A stretch of 64,000 bases of DNA. Source: Paraburkholderia edwinii. GTDB taxonomy: Bacteria; Pseudomonadota; Gammaproteobacteria; Burkholderiales; Burkholderiaceae. The stretch covers positions 3,100,001 through 3,164,000 of the forward strand of contig NZ_CP080096.1 in NCBI RefSeq assembly GCF_019428685.1, written 5' to 3'. The notes under the pieces are model-generated. The model was not told the DNA's origin. It worked only from the letters and a program-made list of their open reading frames with translations, and did not search any database. The stretch's first letter is position 1. Each line of letters starts with the position of its first letter. Made by a program: the position numbers and the translations under genes. Below are positions 35,142 through 44,103 of the stretch, piece after piece.

Positions 35142-35357
35142 TTACTGCTCGGCCAGTTTGCTGCGGCTCCGGTTACGGCCGAGATGGCGGCCACCCCCAA
35201 CATGCGGTGCATCGGCGGTTTCGCTGTCGGTGAGGTCCGCGTAACGCCCATGGTGCCCCGAGCGCGACATCAGCTTTTCAGGAATGCTTGTCGCAAGAAG
35301 ATAAGTCGTCCACGCGCCGAATGCGACCACCGCAAGGGCCAAAAGAAGGATCTGCAT
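35142..35357 (-). CDS. Small membrane-anchored hypothetical protein
   Basis: A 71-residue reading frame with one N-terminal membrane segment (MQILLLALAVVAFGAWTTYL) and a polar, Gly/Arg-rich tail. GGAG lies five bases before the ATG at 35357. No family recognised. The AT-poor 150-base gap before it and the 142 bases after it contain nothing else seen. It could be a real small inner-membrane protein; the evidence is start-site quality and the hydrophobic pattern. Confidence 0.5.
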   Translation of the reverse strand: MQILLLALAVVAFGAWTTYLLATSIPEKLMSRSGHHGRYADLTDSETADAPHVGGGRHLGRNRSRSKLAEQ

Positions 35358-35499
35358 AACGTCTCCACAATGCTGCCGCGCCAATGCGCGGATGTTCAGC
35401 CTCGACATTACACAAGCTACATCGCCACAGCATGCACACTTTGACCGGTTGGCCTGAATCACAGTTCGGTTGGCAGAAAACACACGCAAAACGAACGCG

Positions 35500-36486
35500 C
35501 TAGCCGGCATTGAGCGTGGCGATACGCTGCGCGAGGCGCCGTAGGCGAACCCGCAATTCGGGCGGCTCGAGCACTTCGACATGCCCTGCAAAGCCGAGCA
35601 GCTGCTCGGCCGCATAGTCGAGCTGTTCGATGGGCAGCGTGACTTCCTGCCAGCCGTCTTCATCCGGCTCCGTGCTATGCGCCTGTTCGACCGCCGCGGC
35701 GCCAAGCCGGTCGAGCCGCAGCATCCCCTCCTGAGTCAGACGCAGGCGCGCGACGTTTTTCAACAGGCTCTTTTCGAATGCCGCGACCGAGCCTGCCCAT
35801 TCGCTGCGCAGATCGAACGAATCGGGCCGCTCGAAAGTCTCGTCGAGCACGCTCAGATGCGTGATATTCGCGACCTTGTAGATGCGCAGCTGCGTGCGCG
35901 CACGCGCGACCAGGTACCAGTCGCCGGCTTTGTGCACAAGACCCAGCGGATCGCGAATTCGCTCGGGCTCGGGTTTGGAGCCGCGGTTGCCCGCGCCTGA
36001 CGATGCCCAGCTCAGGTAGTGCATCGCGACGCGCTTCTGTTCCCACACCGCGCTTGCGAGCAACGTCAGGTGCGGCACCTGCGCGGGCCGCCGATACCAG
36101 CCGACCGGATCGATATGAAGCCGCGAGCCGATACGCGATGCGTCGGGCGCCGCATCGGGCAGCGCCGTGACGAGCTTCAGCTGCGCGGCGCGCAATTGTT
36201 CCGAGAGGCCAAGATCGGTTGCCGCGCCGGCGAGGCCCGCAATCGACAGCGTCTCGGCCTCCGCCTTCGTGATGCCGGTCAGCCGCGCGCGATAGCCGTC
36301 GAGCAGTGCGAAGCCGCCGCCCGGCCCGCGATCCGCGTAGACGGGCACGCCCGCCGCGCTTAAGTGATCGATATCGCGGTAGACCGTGCGCACCGATACG
36401 TCGAATTCCTCAGCGAGCGCTTGCGCGGTCACGCGGCCTTTGACCTGCAGCAACAGCAGCATCGACACGAGCCGGCTTGGGCGCAA
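35500..36486 (-). CDS. YafY-type HTH regulator with WYL domain
   Basis: A 328-residue regulator. The N-terminal HTH (LVSMLLLLQVKGRVTAQALA, EEFDVSVRTVYRDIDHLSAA) is followed by the GVPVYADRGPGGGFALLDGY wing and a WYL domain (about 135-215), where GDWYLVARAR gives the family name. WYL domains sense ligands, often nucleic-acid-like or small molecules. The start is TTG at 36486, with GGAG seven bases upstream and the first residues needed for the HTH. It is divergent from the ABM/permease pair, which it may control. Confidence 0.88.
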   Translation of the reverse strand: MRPSRLVSMLLLLQVKGRVTAQALAEEFDVSVRTVYRDIDHLSAAGVPVYADRGPGGGFALLDGYRARLTGITKAEAETLSIAGLAGAATDLGLSEQLRAAQLKLVTALPDAAPDASRIGSRLHIDPVGWYRRPAQVPHLTLLASAVWEQKRVAMHYLSWASSGAGNRGSKPEPERIRDPLGLVHKAGDWYLVARARTQLRIYKVANITHLSVLDETFERPDSFDLRSEWAGSVAAFEKSLLKNVARLRLTQEGMLRLDRLGAAAVEQAHSTEPDEDGWQEVTLPIEQLDYAAEQLLGFAGHVEVLEPPELRVRLRRLAQRIATLNAG

Positions 36487-36573
36487 TTGCGTTCTCCGAA
36501 AAATTCATGACATCGGTTGTCAGCTATTGGCGAGTATAACTGGCGGCATGTGCGATTGATCAGGAGTTGCAAC

Positions 36574-36912
36574 ATGTCGGTGACTTACGTCATTCGTTTT
36601 CAGGTCATTCCGGAAAAGCTCGATCGTTTTATGCGCCTGCTCGACGGCGTGCTCGATGCGATGCGCGTCGAGCCGAATTTCCATCAGGCGATCCTGCATC
36701 GCGATCCCGATTGCCCTCACCGGCTCATGCTCTATGAAACGTGGGAGAGCCATGAAGACGTGCTCGCGGAACAATTGAACCGTCCGTACCGCCAGGCCTA
36801 TCACGAGGCGCTGCCCGAGCTGCTCGCGAAACCGCGCGAAGTGACGATCTGGGAAGCCATGCGCGTCGATCGCAATATGCCGCGCACTGAGGTCGGGGCG
36901 TTGCAGGCATGA
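36574..36912 (+). CDS. Antibiotic biosynthesis monooxygenase (ABM) domain protein
   Basis: A 112-residue single-domain protein of the dimeric alpha+beta barrel ABM fold: TYVIRFQVIPEKLDRFMRLL at the start and LMLYETWESHEDVLAEQLNR, the typical second strand plus helix, later. Members are small quinol-type monooxygenases or stress proteins (YgiN-like). AGGAG precedes the ATG. Its stop overlaps the next start as ATGA, so it is coupled to the permease gene. Function here not known. Confidence 0.82.
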   Translation: MSVTYVIRFQVIPEKLDRFMRLLDGVLDAMRVEPNFHQAILHRDPDCPHRLMLYETWESHEDVLAEQLNRPYRQAYHEALPELLAKPREVTIWEAMRVDRNMPRTEVGALQA

Positions 36913-38252
36913 GTGCCTCGCCAGTGCAGCGGGCAAGTTCGGGCGCTGGCTCTTCAGGAGCTTCAGCTTCCGGGCGTCTTGGCGTCATGCAAGGCGCTGC
37001 CCTTTACGTCGGCGCCGTACTCGGCACGGGCGTCATCGCATTGCCTGCCTTGGCCGCGGAAGTGGCCGGCCCCGCATCGCTGATCGCGTGGGCTGCACTC
37101 GTGTTGCTGTCCGTGCCGCTTGCCGCGACATTCGCCGCGCTCGGCGCGCGTTACCCGGACGCAGGCGGCGTATCGACCTATGTGCGCAATGCGTTTGGGC
37201 CGCGCGCGGCCGCGATCATCGGCTGGTGCTTTTACTTCGCGGTGCCGGCGGGTTCGCCCGCCGCGGCCATGTTCGGCGGCGCCTACGTGGCTGCCGCGTT
37301 CGGCGGCGGTCAGGTTGCGGTGATCGGTACCGCGGCGGCGCTGATGCTGATCGTGACCGCCGCCAATGCGTTCGGCGTCACCGTGTCCGGGCGTTTGCAA
37401 CTGGCGCTCGCGGTCGTGCTCGTCGCGCTGCTGCTTGCGGCGATCCTCGCATCGGCGCCGCATGCGCGCACGGCGAACCTGCAGCCGTTCGCGCCGCATG
37501 GCTGGCTCGCGATCGGCCCTGCGGCGGCGTTGCTGGTCTGGAGCTTCGCGGGTTGGGAAGCAATCACTCACCTTGCCGCCGAGTTTCGCCGCCCCGCGCG
37601 CGATCTGCCGCTTGCGACCGGCATCGCGGTATGTGTGGTCGGCTTGCTCTACATCGGCGTGGCGGCCGCAAGCGTGCTCGTGCTTGGGCCCGCGGCCGGC
37701 AAGTCGAGCGCGCCGCTTGCGGAACTGCTCGCGACGGGTCTTGGCGGCAAGGTGCAGGTGCTTGCGGCAGCCGCCGCGTTGCTGCTGACGCTAGGCACGA
37801 TGAACGCGTATTTCGCCGGCGCCGCCAAGCTCGGCGCCGCGCTTGGGCGCGACGGCGCGCTGCCGGCGTGGCTCGCCGCGGGCAGCCGCGCCGGCGATGT
37901 GCCGCGCCGCAGTCTGCTGGTGGTTGCCGCGCTCGCCTTGATCACGCTGTGCGCGGCTGTGATTGCCGGCGTCGGGCCGCGGCCGCTCGTACTGCTGACG
38001 ACCGGTTCGTTCGTCACGGTCTATGCACTCGGCACGGCAGCCGCGTTGCGCCTGCTGCCGAAGCGCAGTGGCGCACGCCGCTGCGCGTGCGTTGCGCTCG
38101 TCGCCGTTGCGGCATTGTTTGCAGCGACGGGCTGGTATCTGTTGTGGCCGTTGGCCATTACGGGCTGCGCGCTGCTTTATCTGCACGTGCGCGAGCGGTT
38201 CGCTACCCATGCCTCACAAAGCGATATATCGCAGTCCGTGAAGATCAGATGA
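36909..38252 (+). CDS. APC-family amino acid permease, YjeH-like
   Basis: A 447-residue membrane protein with about twelve helices. The first helix reads GAALYVGAVLGTGVIALPAL, matching the GxGxGxxxLP element of the amino-acid/polyamine/organocation family, closest in feel to YjeH, an exporter of methionine and branched-chain amino acids. The N-terminal 25 residues are Ser/Ala/Gly-rich and cytoplasmic. It is coupled to the ABM gene by ATGA and lies across from a WYL regulator. Confidence 0.85.
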   Translation: MSASPVQRASSGAGSSGASASGRLGVMQGAALYVGAVLGTGVIALPALAAEVAGPASLIAWAALVLLSVPLAATFAALGARYPDAGGVSTYVRNAFGPRAAAIIGWCFYFAVPAGSPAAAMFGGAYVAAAFGGGQVAVIGTAAALMLIVTAANAFGVTVSGRLQLALAVVLVALLLAAILASAPHARTANLQPFAPHGWLAIGPAAALLVWSFAGWEAITHLAAEFRRPARDLPLATGIAVCVVGLLYIGVAAASVLVLGPAAGKSSAPLAELLATGLGGKVQVLAAAAALLLTLGTMNAYFAGAAKLGAALGRDGALPAWLAAGSRAGDVPRRSLLVVAALALITLCAAVIAGVGPRPLVLLTTGSFVTVYALGTAAALRLLPKRSGARRCACVALVAVAALFAATGWYLLWPLAITGCALLYLHVRERFATHASQSDISQSVKIR

Positions 38253-38321
38253 CCGTGAATTTTAATGCTTTAGCAACAAATTTTATTGACAAGCCGCGCC
38301 TCGCCAGACACACTCGTTGAC

Positions 38322-38411
38322 ATGCTTACGCTTATCTCCACCGCCATTGTCATTTGGAACCCGATGCGAGCCGCCATTAACGGCGGGCCATTGGGAGCGT
38401 TTGCGTATTAG
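38322..38411 (+). CDS. Possible 29-residue leader peptide / small RNA segment
   Basis: A short frame (MLTLISTAIVIWNPMRAAIN, then GGPLGAFAY and a stop) sits 26 bases before a terminator hairpin and about 200 bases before the DUF2917 gene. A TTGACA hexamer lies at 38286-38291, just upstream. No ribosome-binding site of strength is seen. It may be the leader of an attenuator or part of a small RNA ending at the hairpin; both are inference. Confidence 0.3.
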   Translation: MLTLISTAIVIWNPMRAAINGGPLGAFAY

Positions 38412-38437
38412 CAGTCTGGAATAAACAAAACATCCCT

Positions 38438-38469
38438 AAGGCCCCGCCGGCAACGGAAGGGGCCTTTTT
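38438..38469 (+). terminator. Terminator-like hairpin before the DUF2917 gene
   Basis: AAGGCCCC and GGGGCC pair (38440-38445 with 38459-38464), 13-base loop, then five T. It lies 56 bases before the DUF2917 start and 186 bases after the permease stop, so it could end the permease transcript or act as an attenuator. Confidence 0.7.
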
Positions 38470-38525
38470 GTTTTGTGCGTGGCTTTCCGTTCTGTTCTCC
38501 GGCTCAATCGTCGATGGAGTACAAC

Positions 38526-38924
38526 ATGAACCAGGCAAGCCCGCAGTTCACCGATCCTTTATCGGATGTCTCACCACCCGAGGTCTCTTCACCCTGCGTG
38601 GAGAGACTGCCCAGGGTCGTCATGCACTTCGAAGTACAGCCAGGCGCAACGCTGTCCTGGCGAGTCGAGGAGCACTGCGAACTGAACGTGAACAGTGAGC
38701 GCGTATGGCTGACGCGCGCTTCATCGCCTTACGACTACTGGCTGCAGCCCGGCTATTCGATTCAATTGCGACGCGGCGAGCGCGTATGGGTCAGCACCGA
38801 TGGCAAGCTTGCCGCGCGCCTTTCGTTAGTCACTTATCCGCGCAAACGGCGTGGCGTGTTTTATCGTTGGCTTGAGCGTTTGTCGCGACTGAATCCGGAC
38901 ATTTATGCACCGAACTCGCGGTGA
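38526..38924 (+). CDS. DUF2917 family protein
   Basis: A 132-residue cytoplasmic protein with the cupin-like DUF2917 core: VVMHFEVQPGATLSWRVEEH, ERVWLTRASSPYDYWLQPG and LRRGERVWVSTDGKLAARLS. The C-terminus is basic. The family is common in Burkholderia; function unknown. GGAG (38516-38519) sets the ATG at 38526. A terminator-like hairpin precedes it. Confidence 0.85.
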   Translation: MNQASPQFTDPLSDVSPPEVSSPCVERLPRVVMHFEVQPGATLSWRVEEHCELNVNSERVWLTRASSPYDYWLQPGYSIQLRRGERVWVSTDGKLAARLSLVTYPRKRRGVFYRWLERLSRLNPDIYAPNSR

Positions 38925-39071
38925 TCTTGCCAGCTGCGCATTGGGGACGCTAAAGGTCGCCAAGACGAAGTGGCAAAGAAGAAAACGGGAAGCACGCTGC
39001 TGCCGCGCGATGCTGTTGCGCGGCAGCGCTTTCAGCGCGTGGATAGATTGCGGCCGGGTTGCCGCCGCCCA

Positions 39072-39662
39072 CTACTGCGCGGTGGTCGACGCGCCGCTCG
39101 GCGTGATCTTCACCGCAGCTGCCGAGACAAACACAGCATGCACCGTGTCGCCAACCTTCAGGCTCTTCAGGTCGATGTCCGGACCGACATCGAGCGTCTG
39201 CGTTTGATACGCGCCACGCAACGTGACCATGCGCTTCTTACGGTCGATCTTCTGCACGGTGGCGAGCACTTCGATCTGCTTCGCGGTTTGATAACCGCCC
39301 GACGCCGGCTGATAGACCTGCGTGTCGACGCGCTCGCGAATGCCCTTGTCGGCGCCCTTCACTTTTTCCGCGGTTACGAGCAAAGCGTTCTTGTACTCGG
39401 CATCGACGTTATCGCCGACCTTGAGCTTGTCGAAGCCCGGCACCTCGTCGCTGACCAGAATCATCGCCGTGCGCCCGTTCGGACCTTGCAGCGTGACGGT
39501 ACGTGAGGCCGTATCGATAGCCACGATCTTCGCCTGGATATGCACCGGCTGCACCGCGCTCACGACATCTTGCGCGGAATTGGCAAGTGTGTCTTGCGCA
39601 TACGCGGGCTGTGCCATATACGCGAGCGCGACCAGGGCGGCTGCTCCCATTGCTTTCTTCAT
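39072..39662 (-). CDS. Secreted two-repeat beta-barrel-like protein
   Basis: A 196-residue protein with a signal peptide (about 1-22, ending PAYA). The mature part has two similar halves: AKIVAIDTASRTVTLQGPNG through KLKVGDNVDAEYKNALLV, and ATVQKIDRKKRMVTLRGAYQ through SLKVGDTVHAVFVSAAAV. Each is a small five-strand type unit, with [KL]KVGD[NT]V as a shared motif, reminiscent of CusF/OB-like folds. No metal-binding Met/His pattern is seen. Function not recognised. It stands alone. Confidence 0.75.
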   Translation of the reverse strand: MKKAMGAAALVALAYMAQPAYAQDTLANSAQDVVSAVQPVHIQAKIVAIDTASRTVTLQGPNGRTAMILVSDEVPGFDKLKVGDNVDAEYKNALLVTAEKVKGADKGIRERVDTQVYQPASGGYQTAKQIEVLATVQKIDRKKRMVTLRGAYQTQTLDVGPDIDLKSLKVGDTVHAVFVSAAAVKITPSGASTTAQ

Positions 39663-39893
39663 TCGGGTTCTCCTTCAAGAGCGTTTTCAGTCACTGGCTA
39701 ATACGGGCTTTTATAAAAATATGCCGTATTGAAAAACAGTTCGTCATCCAGACGAAAACGCATCATAACCCAGCTGAAAGCCAATAGATCCCGCGATTTT
39801 TCAGATTGTGTAAAAGTTTGGATGCCTTTTGAATTGTGAAGCGAAGGCTTCACGCATGCAGCACTCATGCAGCACTCATTTAGCATTCACGCC

Positions 39894-39930
39894 GCGGGAA
39901 AAGCGTTGCAAAACGTTAAGCTTTTCCCGC
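39894..39930 (-). terminator. Terminator downstream of pcaF
   Basis: An 11-bp perfect stem GCGGGAAAAGC/GCTTTTCCCGC (39894-39904 with 39920-39930) lies 28 bases past the pcaF stop on the minus strand. The stem ends in a T-rich side, but no long T run follows. Nearby the 11-mer ATGCAGCACTC is repeated in tandem (39856-39877). Confidence 0.5.
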
Positions 39931-39958
39931 CGTGCGATGTGTCACATGCGACGGTTCA

Positions 39959-41161
39959 TCACACGCGTTCAAGCGCAATGGCAATGCCCTGCCCGACACC
40001 GATGCACATCGTGCACAGGGCAAAGCGGCCCTGCGTGCGCTGCAACTGATACATCGCGGTCGTCACGAGACGCGCGCCGCTCATGCCGAGCGGATGACCG
40101 AGCGCAATTGCGCCACCGTTCGGATTGACGCGCGGATCGTCGCCGGCCACGCCGAGCATGCGCAGCACGGCGAGACCTTGCGATGCGAATGCTTCGTTCA
40201 GTTCGATGACATCGAACTGGTCGAGCTTCATGCCAAGGCGCGCAAGCAGTTTTTGCGTAGCAGGCGCGGGGCCGATGCCCATCACGCGCGGCGCCACGCC
40301 GGCCGTCGCCACGCCAAGCACACGTGCGCGCGGCGTCAGACCAAAACGTTGCGCGATCGCTTCGTTTGCAAGCAACAATGCAGCGGCGCCATCGTTGACG
40401 CCCGACGCGTTGCCGGCCGTCACCGTGCCGTCGGCGCGCACCACGCCTTTGAGTTTCGCCAGCGCTTCAAGGCTCGTTTCGCGCGGATGTTCGTCATTCG
40501 AAACGACGAGCGGATCGCCCTTCTTCTGCGGCACCGTCACCGCGACGATTTCCTGCGCGAGCGTGCCGTCGCGTTGCGCACGCGACGCGTTCAACTGGCT
40601 GCGCAGCGCGAACGCGTCCTGATCGGCACGGCTCACGTTGAATTCCTGTGCGACGTTCTCGCCCGTTTCCGGCATCGAATCGACGCCATACATCTGCTTC
40701 ATGAGCGGATTGACAAAGCGCCAGCCGATGGTCGTATCGAAGATGTCGGCCTGGCGCGCGAATGCGGTGGTCGCCTTGCCCATCACGAACGGCGCGCGGC
40801 TCATGCTTTCGACGCCGCCCGCGATCATCAGCCCCGCTTCGCCGGCCTTGATGGCGCGCGCGGCAATACCGACCGCGTCCATGCCCGAACCGCACAGCCG
40901 GTTGATGGTCGAGCCCGGCACGCCTTGCGGCAGGCCCGCGAGCAACAACGACATGCGCGCGACGTTACGGTTGTCTTCGCCGGCCTGATTCGCGCAGCCG
41001 TAGATCAGATCGTCGACGGCGTTCCAGTCGACTTCCTTGTTGCGCTCGATCAGCGCCTTCAACGGCACGGCGCCGAGGTCGTCTGCGCGAACCGACGACA
41101 GGGAACCTGCGTAGCGGCCGATCGGTGTGCGAATGGCGTCACAGAGGAAAGCTTCACTCAT
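39959..41161 (-). CDS. pcaF: 3-oxoadipyl-CoA thiolase
   Basis: Last step of the beta-ketoadipate pathway: cleaves 3-oxoadipyl-CoA to succinyl-CoA and acetyl-CoA. The 400-residue thiolase has the nucleophile Cys in STINRLCGSGMDAVG, the histidine in GGAIALGHPLGMSGARL and Cys in ALCTMCIGVGQG. YGCANQAGEDNRNVARMS and TGENVAQEFNVSRADQDAFA match the PcaF branch better than biosynthetic thiolases. It is divergent from an IclR regulator of the Pca type. No other pca gene is in the window. Confidence 0.9.
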   Translation of the reverse strand: MSEAFLCDAIRTPIGRYAGSLSSVRADDLGAVPLKALIERNKEVDWNAVDDLIYGCANQAGEDNRNVARMSLLLAGLPQGVPGSTINRLCGSGMDAVGIAARAIKAGEAGLMIAGGVESMSRAPFVMGKATTAFARQADIFDTTIGWRFVNPLMKQMYGVDSMPETGENVAQEFNVSRADQDAFALRSQLNASRAQRDGTLAQEIVAVTVPQKKGDPLVVSNDEHPRETSLEALAKLKGVVRADGTVTAGNASGVNDGAAALLLANEAIAQRFGLTPRARVLGVATAGVAPRVMGIGPAPATQKLLARLGMKLDQFDVIELNEAFASQGLAVLRMLGVAGDDPRVNPNGGAIALGHPLGMSGARLVTTAMYQLQRTQGRFALCTMCIGVGQGIAIALERV

Positions 41162-41210
41162 CTTGGTATCTCCGACATTGCTTCAACGGGCTTGCTGGGA
41201 AAGACCATTT

Positions 41211-41244
41211 GTTCTATATGCGAACTTATGGTCTAATATCGAAC
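41211..41244. promoter_or_regulatory. Tandem PcaR-like operators between pcaF and the IclR gene
   Basis: GTTCTATATGCGAAC (41211-41225) and GGTCTAATATCGAAC (41230-41244) share GTTC-N7-GAAC form and sit 19 bases apart, centre to centre. Known PcaR sites of Pseudomonas have this 15-base form. They lie in the 210-base gap upstream of pcaF and its divergent regulator. Confidence 0.6.
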
Positions 41245-41371
41245 AATTTTACACCGATGATAGGCGTGCGCGGAAAAGCCTGTCAACGTCTGCGCGGATG
41301 GGCTTTTGCCCTGCGGCTGGTCTGCTGCATTGTCCGCGCTTCGTCCGCTTTGCTCTCCATCGCCCGCAAAC

Positions 41372-42202
41372 ATGGCCACCCATCAAGACACTCGAACGCT
41401 GCAACCCGCCCCCGTCACGGACGCGGATGTGCCGGACAAACCGGGCGACTCCTACGTGCAATCGTTCGCGCGCGGCCTCGCGGTGATTCGCGCGTTCAAT
41501 GCGGAGCGCCCCGCGCAAACGCTGACCGACGTCGCGGCCGCGACCGGCCTCACGCGCGCCGGCGCGCGCCGCATCCTGCTGACGCTGCAAACGCTCGGTT
41601 ACGTGGAAGCCGATGGGCGCCTGTTCCGCCTCACGCCGCGCATTCTCGATCTCGGCTTCGCCTATCTGACGTCGATGCCGTTCTGGAACGTCGCCGAGCC
41701 TGTGATGGAAGAACTATCGGCAGAGGTGCACGAAAGCTGCTCGGCGGCCGTGCTCGACCGCACGGAGATCGTCTATGTGCTACGCGTGCCGACGCACAAG
41801 ATCATGACCATCAATCTTTCGATCGGCAGCCGTCTGCCCGCATGGTGCACCTCGATGGGACGCGTGCTGCTTTCGTCACTCGACGATGCCGCGCTCGATG
41901 CTGTGCTCGACGCATCGAACCTGCACGCGCACACGCCGCGCACGGTCACCGGCAAAGACGAGCTCAAGCAGATCATCGCGCAGGTGCGCCGCCAGGGCTG
42001 GGCGATCACCGATCAGGAGCTCGAAGAAGGCCTGATTTCGATATCGGCGCCGATTCGCAACCGGCAAGGCCGCATCATCGCGGCAATGAATATCAGCGGG
42101 AACGCGCAGCGCAATTCGGCCAAACAGATGATGAAGACGTTTCTCGAACCGCTGCAAAAAGCGGCGCAGAACGTCTCCGAGATGGTCGCGCTGCGCGGGT
42201 GA
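41372..42202 (+). CDS. pcaR: IclR-family regulator of the beta-ketoadipate pathway
   Basis: A 276-residue regulator. The HTH (SFARGLAVIRAFNAERPAQT, LTDVAAATGLTRAGARRILL) spans about residues 25-80, followed by the IclR effector domain with LTSMPFWNVAEPVMEELSAE and AAMNISGNAQRNSAKQMMKT. The effector pattern and its place across from pcaF point to PcaR/PcaU, which senses beta-ketoadipate or protocatechuate. ATG 41372 gives the best start; the frame opens at 41306. Confidence 0.88.
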   Translation: MATHQDTRTLQPAPVTDADVPDKPGDSYVQSFARGLAVIRAFNAERPAQTLTDVAAATGLTRAGARRILLTLQTLGYVEADGRLFRLTPRILDLGFAYLTSMPFWNVAEPVMEELSAEVHESCSAAVLDRTEIVYVLRVPTHKIMTINLSIGSRLPAWCTSMGRVLLSSLDDAALDAVLDASNLHAHTPRTVTGKDELKQIIAQVRRQGWAITDQELEEGLISISAPIRNRQGRIIAAMNISGNAQRNSAKQMMKTFLEPLQKAAQNVSEMVALRG

Positions 42203-42278
42203 AATCGCGTGGCTGGCCAACGTGTGGCTGAAAAACGCGCGCGTGAAGCGTGAATAGCGCGCGCGCAAGAACACACGA

Positions 42279-43469
42279 TTACCGGCTCAAATAGCGCTCG
42301 ACAAGCCGTGCCCAATACGCCGCTCCGATCGGCAGATTTCGATCGTTGAAATCGTAGTGCGGGTTGTGCACCATGCAGCCGTCTTCGCCGACGCCGTTGC
42401 CGAGGCGCAAAAACGTGCCCGGCCGCTGCTGCAGCATGAACGAAAAATCTTCGCTGCCCATCAGCATGTCCGTATGGGCGACGACGTTGTCGTTGCCGAC
42501 CAGTTCGCGTGCGACTTCAATCGCGAACTCCGTCTCCGCGTCCGAATTGATCACGACCGGATAACCTTCGATGTACTCGACATTCGCCTTGCCGCCGTAA
42601 CTCGCGGCCTGGCCCTCGGCCAGTTCCGTGATGCGCTTTTTCAGCAACGCGCGCACTTCGGCGCTAAACGAGCGCACGCTCAGTTCGAGCTTCGCAGTGC
42701 CGGGAATCACATTGTTGACGGTGCCCGCATGCATCGAGCCGACCGTCACAACCGCGGGCTGAGCGGGGTCCACATTGCGCGCGACGACGGTCTGCAAGGC
42801 CATCACGATACTCGCGGCAATCACGACCGGATCGACCGTCAGATGCGGCCGCGCCGCGTGGCCACCCACGCCTTCGACGGTGATCACCGCCTTGTCGCCG
42901 GCGGACATGAACGGACCTTTGCGGAACAGGAACTTGCCGGGCTCGGCGCCCGGATGGTTGTGCATGCCGAACACCGCGTCGCACGGAAAGCGCTCGAACA
43001 GACCGTCTTCGATCATCTTCTTCGCGCCGCTGTCGATACCGCTTTCTTCCGCTGGTTGAAAGTACAGATGCACCGTGCCGGAGAAACGGCGCGTCTGCGC
43101 CAGATGTTGGGCGGCGCCGAGCAGCATCGTCGTGTGGCCGTCGTGGCCGCACGCGTGCATCTTGCCGTGCGTGCCGCTCGCGTAGGGCAGCCCCGTCTGC
43201 TCGATGATCGGCAGCGCGTCCATGTCCGCGCGAATGCCGATGCTGCGCGTGCCAGTGCCCGCTTTCAGCGTGCCGACCACACCGGTGCGGCCGACGCCGC
43301 GCGTGACCTGCCAGCCCCACGCTTCGAGTTTGCTTGCGACGAGCGCGGCGGTCTCGACTTCTTCGTAAGCGAGTTCGGGATGGTGGTGAATCTGGTGGCG
43401 GATGTCGCGCAACGAGGCGGCGGCGGGTTCGAGATCGGCTACTTCGGCAAAACGGGCTGCGTCTGTCAT
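42279..43469 (-). CDS. M20 family amidohydrolase (hippurate hydrolase-like)
   Basis: A 396-residue zinc/manganese amidohydrolase. HACGHDGHTTMLLGAAQHLA (metal-binding HxH) and QPAEESGIDSGAKKMIEDGL with the catalytic Glu pair are present, followed by the lid domain (VGGHAARPHLTVDPVVIA) and the end MGSEDFSFMLQQRPG. This matches HipO/AmaB-type enzymes that remove acyl groups from amino acids; substrate not known. The start at 43469 (MTDAARFAEVADLE) has GGAG seven bases upstream. It lies 85 bases after phnN on the same strand, perhaps in the same transcript. Confidence 0.9.
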   Translation of the reverse strand: MTDAARFAEVADLEPAAASLRDIRHQIHHHPELAYEEVETAALVASKLEAWGWQVTRGVGRTGVVGTLKAGTGTRSIGIRADMDALPIIEQTGLPYASGTHGKMHACGHDGHTTMLLGAAQHLAQTRRFSGTVHLYFQPAEESGIDSGAKKMIEDGLFERFPCDAVFGMHNHPGAEPGKFLFRKGPFMSAGDKAVITVEGVGGHAARPHLTVDPVVIAASIVMALQTVVARNVDPAQPAVVTVGSMHAGTVNNVIPGTAKLELSVRSFSAEVRALLKKRITELAEGQAASYGGKANVEYIEGYPVVINSDAETEFAIEVARELVGNDNVVAHTDMLMGSEDFSFMLQQRPGTFLRLGNGVGEDGCMVHNPHYDFNDRNLPIGAAYWARLVERYLSR

Positions 43470-43554
43470 CGACTGGCTCCATGCGTTCGGCGCCGCGTCG
43501 CGCGCGGCGAACAGGCGTGCACTATAGCAGCACGATTCAGATGCGGATTGAGCT

Positions 43555-44100
43555 TCAGATACGGCCGCGCAGCACCCGCACGAAGGCGTGGCCCGCCTCA
43601 TCGAGCACGCCTGAATTATCGATGCGGGTCAGCCGCGCGCCGTCGGGCAGCGAAAACGGCGCCAGGCGCGCGAGCCGCGCCGCAATCTGTTCGGCCGTTT
43701 CGCGCGCGCGTGCGCCGAGGCGCGCCGCGAGAATATGCGGCTCGGCTTCGACGTGCACGATTTCCGCATGCGGGTAGCGCTCGAGCGCACGCTCGAGATG
43801 CTGCCGCGAGCCGTTGACAACGACCGTGCAGCCACGCGCAAGCCACGTGTCGAGTTCGATACCGATGCCATAGCGCAGCGTATGACTCGACCATTCGAGT
43901 GCGAAAAGACCGAGCGCCGAGCGCGCTTCGAACTCTTCGGGCGTGAGCGCGATATGGTTTTCGTTGCTGCCCGCGCTGCGCGTGATGTACCGGTGCGCGA
44001 ACACGACCGGCGCACCGGCGACATGATCGCGCGCGAAATGCAGCAGCGAATCCTTACCTGCGCCCGACGGGCCCATCACATAGATCAAACGGCCTTCCAT
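43555..44100 (-). CDS. phnN: Ribose 1,5-bisphosphate phosphokinase
   Basis: Makes PRPP from ribose 1,5-bisphosphate formed after C-P lyase action. The 181-residue P-loop protein has VMGPSGAGKDSLL, the RYITRSAGSNENHIALTPEE block shared with guanylate-kinase-like PhnN, and VVVNGSRQHLERAL. It follows the DUF1045 gene by three bases on the strand opposite phnG-M. Confidence 0.93.
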   Translation of the reverse strand: MEGRLIYVMGPSGAGKDSLLHFARDHVAGAPVVFAHRYITRSAGSNENHIALTPEEFEARSALGLFALEWSSHTLRYGIGIELDTWLARGCTVVVNGSRQHLERALERYPHAEIVHVEAEPHILAARLGARARETAEQIAARLARLAPFSLPDGARLTRIDNSGVLDEAGHAFVRVLRGRI

Positions 44101-44103
44101 GCC

